DNA of 64,000 nt. It comes from Paracoccus sp. Z118. GTDB taxonomy: Bacteria; Pseudomonadota; Alphaproteobacteria; Rhodobacterales; Rhodobacteraceae. Location of the stretch: the NCBI RefSeq assembly GCF_019061185.1, contig NZ_JAHQZU010000003.1:62001-126000 (forward strand), in the 5' to 3' direction. This document shows, piece after piece, positions 20,580-29,074 of this stretch (its first letter is position 1; each line of letters starts with the position of its first letter). Made by a program: the position numbers and the translations under genes. The notes under the pieces were generated by a model that was given only the letters and a program-made list of their open reading frames with translations, had not been told where the DNA came from and searched no databases.

Positions 20580-21926
20580 TCAGCACTGGTTCGGCTCGTA
20601 GGGGCCGAGCTCGCCTTCGAAGATCGTCGGGTCATAGGTGACGTCGGCGCGGGCGGTGCGGCCGACCACGTTCAGCACGTCGAACTTGCTGGTCGGGTTC
20701 TCGTTGCCGCGGACGACGAGCACTTCCTTGAAGCACTGGTGGTCGGCGTCGCGATACAGCGTCGGGCCGTTCCCCGCCCCGTCGAACTCGAAGCCTTCCA
20801 GCGCCTTGATGACCTCGGGCGGATAGAAGGTGCCGGCCCGTTCGCAGGCGTCGGCGTAAAGCAGCGCTTGCACATAGCCCGTATGCGCCGACTGCGAGGG
20901 AGGGGAGCCGTATGCCTCGCCATAGGATTTGGTGAAGGCCTTGGTGCCTTCGTCCTCAAGCGCCCAGTGCCAGTTCGAGGTGCCGATGATGCCCTTCACG
21001 GCCTCGCCCGCGCCCACTGCCATCAGCTCCGAGAACATCGGCACGACGATCTCGAAGTTCTTGCCGTTGGCCTGCCGGTCGCGCAGCCCGAACTGCACCG
21101 CCTGCGGCAGCGAGTTCACCATGTCGTGGCCGTAATGGTTCAGGATCAGGACATCCGCGCCCGAGTTCATCACCGGCGTCAGATACTGCGAGTAATCCCC
21201 CAGCCCCAGCGGGGTGCGGACCGCCGCGACGGTTTCCCAACCCAGCGCCTCGGTCGCGGCCTTGATCGATTCCTCCTGCGTCCAGCCCCAGGTGTAGTCG
21301 GCGGTCAGGTGATAGGCGCGGCGGTCGGTGCCGTATTCCTGCGCCAGCAGCGGCGCGATGGCGACGCCCGACTGATGGGCGTTGAAGAAATGCCGGAACC
21401 CGTAGCGGCGCTTGTCCTTGCCGGTGGTGTCGTTGGAATGGGTCAGGCCCGCCATGTAGATGACGCCCTTTTCCTGACACAGCGACTGCACCGCGATCGC
21501 CTCGCCCGAAGTCACGCTGCCGGTCACCATGATCGCGCCGTCACGCTCGATCATCCGGCGGGCGCCGTCGCGGGCGGCGTCGGTGTTGGTCTGGGTGTCG
21601 CCGGTGACGAACTCGACCTTCTTGCCCAGGACGCCGTTGCCCTTGAGCGACAGCGGCTTCAGCGTGTTTAGCATCCCGCCGTCGCCTTCGCCGTTGATGT
21701 GCTTGACGGCAAGCTCATAGGCCTTGAGCTGGTCCAGCCCTTCCTCGGCATAGGAACCGGTCTGCGGCACGTTGAAGCCGAACACGACCCTTCCGTTGGC
21801 CGGGTTGTTGCAGAACTCCTGCCCATAGGAACGGCTGGTAAAGACGAGCGGCGAGGCCAGACTGGCCGCCACGCCAGCCCCCATCGTCTTGAGCAGGCGG
21901 CGCCTGCCCAAAATCAGCTTGGTCAT
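20580..21926 (-). CDS. LIV-type ABC transporter substrate-binding protein, Tat-exported
   Basis: This is a 448-residue type-1 periplasmic binding protein. The start MTKLILGRRRLLKTMGAG is a twin-arginine signal (RRRLLK followed by a moderately hydrophobic AGVAASLASPLVF), so it is probably exported folded. The mature protein has FGFNVPQTGSYAEEGLDQLKAYELAVKHIN and VTGSVTSGEAIAVQSLCQEKGV, as in LIV/urea/amide binding proteins. A strong GGGAGGAGA ribosome site fixes the start; the 64 upstream codons of the open frame are the AT-rich divergent promoter. First gene of the operon, with the acyl-type regulator divergently oriented. A short acyl or amide solute is a guess. Confidence 0.9.
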   Translation of the reverse strand: MTKLILGRRRLLKTMGAGVAASLASPLVFTSRSYGQEFCNNPANGRVVFGFNVPQTGSYAEEGLDQLKAYELAVKHINGEGDGGMLNTLKPLSLKGNGVLGKKVEFVTGDTQTNTDAARDGARRMIERDGAIMVTGSVTSGEAIAVQSLCQEKGVIYMAGLTHSNDTTGKDKRRYGFRHFFNAHQSGVAIAPLLAQEYGTDRRAYHLTADYTWGWTQEESIKAATEALGWETVAAVRTPLGLGDYSQYLTPVMNSGADVLILNHYGHDMVNSLPQAVQFGLRDRQANGKNFEIVVPMFSELMAVGAGEAVKGIIGTSNWHWALEDEGTKAFTKSYGEAYGSPPSQSAHTGYVQALLYADACERAGTFYPPEVIKALEGFEFDGAGNGPTLYRDADHQCFKEVLVVRGNENPTSKFDVLNVVGRTARADVTYDPTIFEGELGPYEPNQC

Positions 21927-22026
21927 CTCTTCTCCTCCCAGAGTCTCGGCTGTTGCCGACGTTTCTTCCGGCAGGATGGGGGAGGATGGCAAATCGTGGC
22001 AATATGAATTTGATTTGCATGGATAA

Positions 22027-22079
22027 TTCTGTAAACATGACGACAAATGCAACCGCGTTTCTGTCAATAATTTACAGAA
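22027..22079. promoter_or_regulatory. Repeated TTCTGT(A/C)AA operator between importer and regulator genes
   Basis: Three copies of one 9-mer lie in the divergent region: TTCTGTAAA at 22027-22035, TTCTGTCAA at 22059-22067, and its inverse TTTACAGAA at 22071-22079. The last two form a 21-bp near-perfect palindrome with a 3-base centre, ending 19 bases before the regulator's ATG. The region is also locally AT-rich. This looks like the binding site of the adjacent XRE regulator, acting on itself and on the importer. Confidence 0.55.
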
Positions 22080-22098
22080 CCCAACGCAAAAGGACCCC

Positions 22099-23670
22099 AT
22101 GCGCGCGCCCATCGGCATCCGTATCCGACGCCGCAGACTTCAGATGAACATGTCGCAAGTCGCGCTGGCGCGGGCGGCCGAAGTCTCGCCGAGCTATCTG
22201 AACCTGATCGAGAACAACAAGCGCGATGTCGGCGGGCGGCTGCTGCTGCGCATCGCCGAGCAGCTCGGCCTCGGGATCGAGGATCTGTCCGGCGATCCCG
22301 AGCAGCGTTCGCTTCATGCGATTCAGGAGGTGCTGAACGATCCGCTGCTGCATGGGACGGGATTCGAGCAGACCGACCTGCGCGATCTGGTCGCCCGCTT
22401 TCCCGAGGTGGCGAAGGCGCTGACATTGCTGCACCGCGCCTCGGGCGATGCCAACGCCGAGCTGGAAGCCTATGCCAACCGGCTCGATTCCGATCCGCTG
22501 CTGTCCCAGATGCTGCACGAGGTGCTGAGCCGCATCACCGCCATGCGCTCCAGCGCCGAGATCCTGTCGGGGGTCGAGGATCTGGCACCCCGCGACCGCA
22601 GCCGTTTCGCGGGCTCGATCACCCGCGAGGCGCGCGACCTGTCCGAGACGATCCAGGGGCTGGCGTCATATTTCGATCTCGCCTCGTCGCGGCGACGCTC
22701 GATCTCGCCCGTGCGCGAGGTCGAGGATGCCTTCATCGCCGCCAACAACCACTTCCCCGAGCTTGAGGAGGTGGCGGAGACGCTGCGCGCCGAAATCCTG
22801 CAAAGCGGAGCGGAGTTCGGTGAGGCGGCGCTGGCCGAGGCGCTGCACCGCCGTTTCGCGATCACCTGCAGGCGCTGGCGCGAGACTGCGCGGGATGTTT
22901 CCGGCGGCAAGCGGATGACCGGGCAGGTGCGTTTCGACGACGGGGCCGAGCGGGTGCTGTGGCTGCGCGGCTCGACAACCGCGGCGACGCGCCAGTTCCA
23001 GATGTGCCGGCTTTATGCCCAGCAGGCCGCGGCCGAGCAGCTTTCGCGGGTCTGCGAGGGCTTCGACCTGACATCGGACGATGCGCGGCGGCTGGCGCTG
23101 GGGGCGCTGACCTCCTACGCGGCGGGGGCGATGGTGATGCCCTACAAGGACTTCCTGTCCCATGCCGAGGAGCGTCATTACGACATCGACCTGCTGAGCC
23201 ACAGCTATACCGCCAGCTTCGAGCAGGTGGCGCACCGGCTGGTCACGTTGCGCCGCAAGGGGGCCGAGGGGGTGCCCTTCGGCTTCCTGCGCGCCGATCC
23301 GGCCGGGCAACTGACCAAGCGGTTTCCGCTGCCGGGGCTGACCCTGCCGGGATCGGGCCATGGCTGCCTGCTCTGGCCGCTCTATGCCGCTGCCGGCGCG
23401 CAGGGGGTGATCCGCCAGATCGCCGAGTTCACCAACGGCGCGCGCTTCCTGCTGGTCGCCAAGTCGGTGTCGAAGCGGGTGGAGGCCTGGCATGAACAGC
23501 CGCTGGTGTTTTCGATCATGCTGGCCTGCGACCTGCTGCATGCCGACCGCACCGTTTATGGCCGGGGGCTTGACCTGAGCGATGCGGCCACACGGGTGCC
23601 CGTCGGTCCGTCCTGCCTGCTTTGCGTCCGCGACGATTGCAGTCACCGCCAGAAGGCGGCGTCGCGCTGA
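22099..23670 (+). CDS. XRE-family regulator, short-chain acyl-responsive (RamB/ScfR type)
   Basis: This is a 523-residue transcription factor. Residues 6-62 form an XRE helix-turn-helix (MSQVALARAAEVSPSYLNLIENNKRDVGG). The C-terminal part has the IrrE-like block SHAEERHYDIDLLSHSYTASFEQVAHRLVTLRRKG and ends in a cysteine cluster (SCLLCVRDDCSH). This is the layout of RamB/PrpR/PccR-like regulators, which sense short-chain acyl-CoAs and control acetate or propionate metabolism. It is somewhat longer than the usual 470 residues because of a middle helical section. AAAGGA precedes the ATG. Divergent from the LIV-type importer with operator-like repeats between them, so control of that importer and of itself is inferred. 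Confidence 0.88.
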   Translation: MRAPIGIRIRRRRLQMNMSQVALARAAEVSPSYLNLIENNKRDVGGRLLLRIAEQLGLGIEDLSGDPEQRSLHAIQEVLNDPLLHGTGFEQTDLRDLVARFPEVAKALTLLHRASGDANAELEAYANRLDSDPLLSQMLHEVLSRITAMRSSAEILSGVEDLAPRDRSRFAGSITREARDLSETIQGLASYFDLASSRRRSISPVREVEDAFIAANNHFPELEEVAETLRAEILQSGAEFGEAALAEALHRRFAITCRRWRETARDVSGGKRMTGQVRFDDGAERVLWLRGSTTAATRQFQMCRLYAQQAAAEQLSRVCEGFDLTSDDARRLALGALTSYAAGAMVMPYKDFLSHAEERHYDIDLLSHSYTASFEQVAHRLVTLRRKGAEGVPFGFLRADPAGQLTKRFPLPGLTLPGSGHGCLLWPLYAAAGAQGVIRQIAEFTNGARFLLVAKSVSKRVEAWHEQPLVFSIMLACDLLHADRTVYGRGLDLSDAATRVPVGPSCLLCVRDDCSHRQKAASR

Positions 23671-23677
23671 TCCGCCG

Positions 23678-26404
23678 TCATGCCGGGATCGCCTCGGCGT
23701 TCAGCGGCAGGGTGATGCGGAAGCAGGCCCCCGGCAACGGTCCGTCCACCAGTTCCAGCGCGCCATTCATCCGCTGCATGATGACATGGCTGATGTTCAG
23801 CCCCAGCCCCAGACCGGGCGACGAGCCGCCACGGTCCGATTCAGGCTGCACCCGGACGAACTTGTCGAAGATGCTCTGCCGGTATTCGGGCAGGATGCCG
23901 CGGCCGTTATCCGCGATCTCGACGACATACTGCCCGTCTTCGATGCGGGAGCGGACCTGAATCACCGGCTGGTCCGCGTCGTTATGGGAGACGGCATTGG
24001 CGATCACGTTGATGAACACCTGGCTGAGCCGGTCTGCATCGCCGAGCACCGGGGCCGCGAGTGGACGCCCCACATGCTCGACGGCGATGCCCTTCTGCCG
24101 CGCCAGCGCCTCGCAGACGGCAATGGCGCGGTCGAGCACCGCTTCGGCGTCGATGGGCCGGCTTTCCCAGTTCCGCTCGCTCCCCTCCAATGCGCCGAGG
24201 TCGAGGATCTCGTCCAGAAGCCGGGTCAGCCGCACGCTTTCCTGATGGATGGTGCCGACGAAGCGGCTGCGCCGTTCCTCCTCCAGATCCAGCTCCTTCA
24301 GAAGGATTTCGGAAATCGAGCGGATGGAGGTCATCGGCGTGCGGACCTCGTGGCTGACCTGGCTGAGGAAGTCGTCCTTCTGCCGGTGCAGGTCCTGCAA
24401 TCGGGCGTTCGCCTCCTCCAGCTGCCGGGCCGCCTCGCGCAGCTCGCGGGACTTGTTCTCCAGCTCGTGGGAATATTCGATCACCTGCTGGGTTTCGTCG
24501 GTGATCCGCATCACCTCCTCAAGCGAGATGGTGTCGCCCGCGATGGCCGTGGAGAGCAGGATATGCGCCGACGCGGCGCCGATGGAGCTGGCAAGCTCGC
24601 GCTCCAGCCGGATGACGAAATCCGAGCCGACCGCGAAATCCGCGGCGCTTTCGCCGCGCGGAATTTCGTCGGCGTCGAACAGCGCCTGCGCCCGGCGCCA
24701 ACCCAGCACCCGCTCGGCCACGAAGAACAGATCGTCGGTGGTCGCCGAACTGCGGATCGGATGCGCCTGCACGTCCCGGCTGGCGCTGAAGATATCCACG
24801 AACATCCCCGCCTGGATGCGGTCGAGCGCCCCCTGCGGGGTCAGCAGCGACGCGAAGATCAGCGTGCCGGTGTTCAGGAACAGGCTCCAGAAAACCGAAT
24901 GGACCAGCGGGTCGAGCCCCTCCATCCCGAAGAGCGCCTGCGGCCGCAGCGCCGCGATCCCCCATGGGCCGTCCGCGATCAGCGCGGCGATGCTGGCCGA
25001 GGTGGTCCCGAAACTGGGCAGGAACAGGGTCCAGAACCAGACCAGCGCCCCGATCAGGATCCCCGCGAGGGCGCCACGCATGTTCGCCTCGCGCCAGTAA
25101 AGCGCCGCAAGAAGCGCCGGCAGGAACTGCGCCACCCCGGCGAACGAGATCAGCCCGATGGGCGCCAGCGCCCCGGTCTCGCCGGTCAGGCGGAAATACA
25201 GGAAGCCCAGTCCCAGCATCACGGCGATCGAGATCCGCCGGCTGCGTTGCAGCAGCCGGGCGATGCCCTGCTCGCCCGAGTCGGCCAGATGGTCGGTGCG
25301 CCGCAGCGCCAGCGGCAGCACGACATGGTTCGACACCATGATCGACAGCGCGATCGAGGCGATGATGATCATCGACGTGGCGGACGAGAAGCCGCCGATG
25401 AACGCGAACAGCGCCAGCCCGTCCTGACCCGCCGCCATCGGCAGGGTCAGGACGAACATGTCCGGGTTGGACTCCGCCGGCATGGTCGCCAGACCGTAGA
25501 AGGCGATGGGCAGGGTGAACAGGCTCATCAGCAGCAGATAGGCCGGAAACGCCCAGCCAGCGGTGCGCAGATGCTCTTCGTCCGAATTCTCGACCACGGT
25601 GATCTGGAACTGCCGCGGCAGGCAGATGATGGCGCTGGCCGACAGCAGAAGCACCGTCACCCACCGGCTGCCGAAGGGATCGCTCTCGTGGATCTCGACC
25701 CCGGCGGCGAGCGCGCGGGCATAGACATCGGCAGGCCCGTCGCCGAGGCCGAAGACGACGAACAGCCCCACCGCGATCAGGGCCAGCAGCTTGACCACGG
25801 CCTCGAAGGCGATCGCCGCGACGACGCCCAGATGCTGCTCTCGCGCATCGACATTGCGGGTGCCGAACAGGATGGTGAACAGCGCCATGCCGATGGCCAC
25901 GCCGAGCGCCAGCCGGTTGTTGTCGATCCGTGCCAGATGGCTGCCGCCTTCCTGTGCGCTGGAAATGACCTGGATCGAGGTCGTGATCGCCTTGAGCTGC
26001 AGGGCGATATAGGGCGTGATCGTGATCACCGCGATCAGCGTGACCAGCACCGCAAGCCGGCTCGACTTGCCGAAGCGCGACGAGAGCAGGTCCGCGATCG
26101 AGGTGATCCGCTGCGATCTTCCGATCCGCACCAGCTTGCGCAGGATGAACCACCAGCCGACGAAGACCAGCGTCGGCCCCATGTAGATCGCGACGAACTC
26201 CAGCCCGTCCGACGCGGCGGTGCCGACCGCGCCGTAGAAGGTCCAGCTGGTGCAATAGACCGAGATCGAGAGCGTATAGACCGCCGGGGACCGCAGGAAC
26301 CCCGCCCGCCCGTGCCGGGCAAAGCCGTCCGAAACATAGGCCAGCACGAACAGCAGGCCGACATAGGCGACCGCCGTCATGATGACGAAGTCCGGCGACA
26401 GCAT
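23678..26404 (-). CDS. SLC5 transporter-coupled sensor histidine kinase (CbrA/CrbS type)
   Basis: This is a 908-residue fusion. Residues 1 to about 520 form a sodium:solute symporter (SLC5) module with about 13 membrane helices (VYCTSWTFYGAVGTAASDGLEF, GGFSSATSMIIIASIALSIM). Next comes a STAC-like linker (about 550-615, DLFFVAERVLGWRRAQALF) and a coiled coil (ENKSRELREAARQLEEANARL). The kinase core has phospho-acceptor His685 in FLSQVSHEVRTP, an N box (NVIANAVSHND) and G boxes DNGRGI and GLGLGL. CbrA and CrbS kinases of this type couple solute flux to control of amino-acid or acetate use. There is no PAS domain. Its ATG shares one base with the stop of the small membrane-protein gene, and it is last in an operon with its probable response regulator. 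Confidence 0.92.
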   Translation of the reverse strand: MLSPDFVIMTAVAYVGLLFVLAYVSDGFARHGRAGFLRSPAVYTLSISVYCTSWTFYGAVGTAASDGLEFVAIYMGPTLVFVGWWFILRKLVRIGRSQRITSIADLLSSRFGKSSRLAVLVTLIAVITITPYIALQLKAITTSIQVISSAQEGGSHLARIDNNRLALGVAIGMALFTILFGTRNVDAREQHLGVVAAIAFEAVVKLLALIAVGLFVVFGLGDGPADVYARALAAGVEIHESDPFGSRWVTVLLLSASAIICLPRQFQITVVENSDEEHLRTAGWAFPAYLLLMSLFTLPIAFYGLATMPAESNPDMFVLTLPMAAGQDGLALFAFIGGFSSATSMIIIASIALSIMVSNHVVLPLALRRTDHLADSGEQGIARLLQRSRRISIAVMLGLGFLYFRLTGETGALAPIGLISFAGVAQFLPALLAALYWREANMRGALAGILIGALVWFWTLFLPSFGTTSASIAALIADGPWGIAALRPQALFGMEGLDPLVHSVFWSLFLNTGTLIFASLLTPQGALDRIQAGMFVDIFSASRDVQAHPIRSSATTDDLFFVAERVLGWRRAQALFDADEIPRGESAADFAVGSDFVIRLERELASSIGAASAHILLSTAIAGDTISLEEVMRITDETQQVIEYSHELENKSRELREAARQLEEANARLQDLHRQKDDFLSQVSHEVRTPMTSIRSISEILLKELDLEEERRSRFVGTIHQESVRLTRLLDEILDLGALEGSERNWESRPIDAEAVLDRAIAVCEALARQKGIAVEHVGRPLAAPVLGDADRLSQVFINVIANAVSHNDADQPVIQVRSRIEDGQYVVEIADNGRGILPEYRQSIFDKFVRVQPESDRGGSSPGLGLGLNISHVIMQRMNGALELVDGPLPGACFRITLPLNAEAIPA

Positions 26405-26715
26405 CAGCTGTGGTCCGCCTGACCGGAATCGGGGGTGGACGCTTCCGGGTCTATTTCCGGGCCGATCTCCGACTGGCGCGGCAGGTGGCGCGACAGCACG
26501 AAAGCGCCCGCGACCAGCGCCGTCCAGATCGCAAAGAGATAGACCACCTCAAGCGGGATGCCGAACAGCATCCTTCCGACCCTGAACAGGTTGAGAAACG
26601 GCGGCAGCAGCAGAAGCAGGGCAAAGACCGGGACCACGAAGGCCGCATCCCGCAGCCGGCGGTGAAACCCGGCGCTGCCCGGCCTCGGACGCGCGGTCAA
26701 CCTGTGAGGCAGCAT
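26404..26715 (-). CDS. Small two-helix membrane protein between regulator and kinase
   Basis: This is a 103-residue protein with a basic N-terminus (MLPHRLTARPRPGSAGFHRRL), two membrane helices (AAFVVPVFALLLLLPPFLNLF and MLFGIPLEVVYLFAIWTALVAGAFVL) and an acidic tail. I know no function for it. Its position suggests an accessory to the SLC5-kinase, comparable to the small DUF-type membrane partners often encoded next to SLC5 symporters. It overlaps the response regulator stop by 19 bases and the kinase start by one base, so the three are almost certainly co-translated. Confidence 0.75.
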   Translation of the reverse strand: MLPHRLTARPRPGSAGFHRRLRDAAFVVPVFALLLLLPPFLNLFRVGRMLFGIPLEVVYLFAIWTALVAGAFVLSRHLPRQSEIGPEIDPEASTPDSGQADHS

Positions 26716-27080
26716 GCCGGGCGGAGGAGCCGCCGCACCTCGTCGATCACGACGTCATTGGCGAAGGGCTTGGTGATGAACCCGTCGGCCCGCAGGTCCA
26801 GCGCGAGTTGCCGATCATGGCTCCGGCCGCGCGCGGTCAGGATCAGCACGGGGGTCCGGGCAAGATCGGGGTCGGCCTTCACCGTCTTGAGCACGTCCAG
26901 CCCGCTCTGTCCCGGCAGCATGATGTCCAGAAGCAGCAGCCGCGGCCGCTTCTGCCGCACACCTCTCAACGCCGCCTCGCCATCGGTGACGGCCTCCACC
27001 CGCCAGCCGGCGCGTTCGAGGATGAAGCTGACCGGATCGAGAATGGCAGGCTCGTCCTCGGCAATCAGAATGTCGATCAT
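26697..27080 (-). CDS. Single-domain response regulator
   Basis: This is a 127-residue receiver domain without an output domain: MIDILIAEDEPAI with the acidic pair Glu8/Asp9, phospho-acceptor Asp52 in LLLLDIMLPG, the Thr82 region ILTARGR, and Lys104 in FITKPF. It has no DNA-binding domain, so it must act by protein contact or phosphotransfer. The start MIDILIAED is the usual N-terminus; the 11 upstream codons are probably untranslated. It is first in the operon with the small membrane protein and the SLC5 histidine kinase, its likely partner. Confidence 0.9.
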   Translation of the reverse strand: MIDILIAEDEPAILDPVSFILERAGWRVEAVTDGEAALRGVRQKRPRLLLLDIMLPGQSGLDVLKTVKADPDLARTPVLILTARGRSHDRQLALDLRADGFITKPFANDVVIDEVRRLLRPACCLTG

Positions 27081-27188
27081 GACGCCGTTCCCCCCTCGGC
27101 GGATTTTTTCCATGCTAGGCGGATGATTGCCAATCGGGCAAGTCCCACGAAATGATCATGTGCGCCCGGCGGTATGGCTGCGCGCCGA

Positions 27189-28565
27189 TCAGAACCCCGC
27201 GCGGCGGTTATCGGCGACGCCCCAGGATGGCGTGCCGAGCGGCAGAACCCAGGGATCGGCGGCGAAGAGGTTCCTTGGCACCTGTGTCAGGTCGGCCGCG
27301 GGGTCGATGAAGGTCTGGCAGGGACGGCCGTTCAGGGATTTGCAGATCTCGGCGTGGACCGAGACGTTCCTGCCCTGCTGCGCCCAGAGTTCGGCCAGAT
27401 GGTCGGCGAACTGGTGGATCATGTCCGGCCGGACCATCATCTTGTCGCTCTGGCGCGGGGTGAGGAAGCTGCCCGGATCGACGCGCCAGCTGTCTCCGCT
27501 TTCGCGGTCGGTGACCACGAACGCGCCCACCGCGTCGCGGTCGTAGATGCGCATCCGCCAGGACAGGCGGTGGCCGTCGCCGCTCCACCGGATTTCGGAA
27601 TCGAAGACCGCGCCGCGGATCGGCAGCACGAGCTGCACCCCGATCCAGACAGCCATTCCCAGCAGCGCGATGCGGGGAAGCCGGGGTGACGGGCCGGCCG
27701 GCCTCTGCGGCACGGGCAGCTGTCGGCCGGAAAGCCGGGTCGCCACCCGGCCTGGCCAGTCCGGCGCGAAGAAGATCGTGGTGGCCGCGATCGCCATCCA
27801 CGGGAAGATGCCGATATTGAAGAAGAACGCATTGGCCGCGTGGAAGGCGCAGTAGGTCAGAAAGACCGGGAGCCGCGTCCGGGGGGTCAGCAGCAACGGC
27901 GCGCCGATGACATGCAGCGCGATCACCGCCCAGCATGCCAGCACGATCAGCCAGTCCTGCTGGAACAGCGGCTCGATCCACATCCCCTCGGTCCGGCCCT
28001 TCAGCCACAGCCCCAGCGGCTCGCCCCGCAGCCAGTCGGGCGTCAGCTTCACCAGCCCCGCATAGATCAGCATGATTTCCGTCTGCGCCCGCAGGATGAA
28101 CACGGCGGCACGGGGGATCGACCGGTTCCGGCCCGGCCGGATCAGGGCGTCCAGCGACCAGACCCGTGCCGCCGGCAGAAAGCACATCAGCACGGCATAG
28201 AGGATCACGAGGTAGAAGTGGTTGAGGTATTCGGCGGCATCCAGCAGGAAGAAATAGCCGAATAGCAGCGTCAACGCGACGGTCGCGACCCGATAGAACA
28301 GCCCCAGCATCACCATCAGCGCGGCGACGCCCACGCCCAGCCAGGCAAGGTGGATCCACGGCTCGGGCAGGGGCGTCACCCAGCCGAAACCGGGATAGGA
28401 GAAGTGGAAATCCGGCGCGATCCAGTAGCGCCAGACCCGGTCATACCGGATGAACCGCCAGCAGTCCCAGACCAGCAGCGCGCCGAACAATATGCGGAAG
28501 ACGGCCAGCGACTGCGCCGGGACGGCCTCGGACAGGCGGGTCTTCATGCTGTTCATCCAGGACAT
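27189..28565 (-). CDS. Vitamin K-dependent gamma-carboxylase homolog (HTTM domain membrane protein)
   Basis: This is a 458-residue protein with several N-terminal membrane helices and a soluble C-terminal part. It carries the VKGC/HTTM signatures: LDAAEYLNHFYLVILYAVLMCFLPA with His116, IYAGLVKLTPDWL with Lys173, and FHAANAFFFNIGIFPWM. By motif comparison His116 and Lys173 fall where human GGCX has His160 and Lys218, residues needed for vitamin K epoxidation. The C-terminal soluble domain includes RDAVGAFVVTDRESGDSWRVDPGSFL. Bacterial homologs have epoxidase chemistry in at least one case, but their biological roles are not known. Alternative ATGs lie 3 and 6 codons in. Divergent from the DCC-family gene. 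Confidence 0.82.
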   Translation of the reverse strand: MSWMNSMKTRLSEAVPAQSLAVFRILFGALLVWDCWRFIRYDRVWRYWIAPDFHFSYPGFGWVTPLPEPWIHLAWLGVGVAALMVMLGLFYRVATVALTLLFGYFFLLDAAEYLNHFYLVILYAVLMCFLPAARVWSLDALIRPGRNRSIPRAAVFILRAQTEIMLIYAGLVKLTPDWLRGEPLGLWLKGRTEGMWIEPLFQQDWLIVLACWAVIALHVIGAPLLLTPRTRLPVFLTYCAFHAANAFFFNIGIFPWMAIAATTIFFAPDWPGRVATRLSGRQLPVPQRPAGPSPRLPRIALLGMAVWIGVQLVLPIRGAVFDSEIRWSGDGHRLSWRMRIYDRDAVGAFVVTDRESGDSWRVDPGSFLTPRQSDKMMVRPDMIHQFADHLAELWAQQGRNVSVHAEICKSLNGRPCQTFIDPAADLTQVPRNLFAADPWVLPLGTPSWGVADNRRAGF

Positions 28566-28648
28566 CGGCGCTTCCCTCTGCTCTCCTCGTGATGGAATTA
28601 CGCGGCGGGCGGCGCGTTATTCCCTGTGCAGCCGAGAAGGGTAGCAAA

Positions 28649-29008
28649 ATGGCCGACGCGCTCGAGATCTACTACGACGGCGAATGCCCGTTCTGCAGCG
28701 CCTATGTGCGGATGCTCAACCTGCGCCGCGCCGTGGGGCGGGTCGAGCTGATCGACGCGCGCTCGGGCGATCCGAAGGTCGCCCGGCTGCTGCGAGCCGG
28801 GCTGGACCTCGACGAAGGGATGGCGGTGCGGCACGGCGGGCGGCTCTTTCACGGGGCCGATGCGGTGCAGCTGCTTTCGGCGCTTTCCGATAGGGGCGTA
28901 ATGCAGGTGCTGCTGCGTTCACCCCGGCGCGCGGCGATCCTGTATCCGGTGCTGCGCGCGGGGCGCAGGCTGACGCTGCGATTGATGAACCGGCGCGGCC
29001 TGCGCTGA
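28649..29008 (+). CDS. DCC-family (DUF393) thiol-disulfide protein
   Basis: This is a 119-residue protein starting MADALEIYYDGECPFCSAYVRML. The D-G-x-C-P-x-C motif defines the DCC/DUF393 family, thioredoxin-like proteins with a predicted redox-active cysteine pair (Cys13 and Cys16). The acidic positions DARSGDP and the A.RHGG.LFHGADAVQLL block are also conserved. The family is often found beside or fused to HTTM/VKGC-type membrane proteins, and that partner is the divergent neighbour here, 83 bases away. Ribosome site GAGAAGG. A role in supplying electrons or thiols to the membrane enzyme is inference. Confidence 0.88.
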   Translation: MADALEIYYDGECPFCSAYVRMLNLRRAVGRVELIDARSGDPKVARLLRAGLDLDEGMAVRHGGRLFHGADAVQLLSALSDRGVMQVLLRSPRRAAILYPVLRAGRRLTLRLMNRRGLR

Positions 29009-29015
29009 GGGGGCA

Positions 29016-29054
29016 ATCGCGGAAGTGCCGGCGGGCGGCCGGCACTCCCGCGAT
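29016..29054. terminator. Long hairpin between convergent genes
   Basis: ATCGCGG-A-AGTGCCGGC (29016-29032) pairs with GCCGGCACT-C-CCGCGAT (29038-29054), making a 16-bp stem interrupted by one A/C mismatch with a 5-base loop. It sits between the convergent ends of the DCC gene and the poly-Asp gene and could end transcription from both sides. Confidence 0.7.
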
Positions 29055-29074
29055 CCCGTGCATTGGGACGTGGA

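Noticed and set aside
23582..26422. Open frame of 946 codons antisense to the SLC5 histidine kinase
   Set aside because: It is a shadow frame full of Arg, His, Asp and Gln with no recognisable motif.
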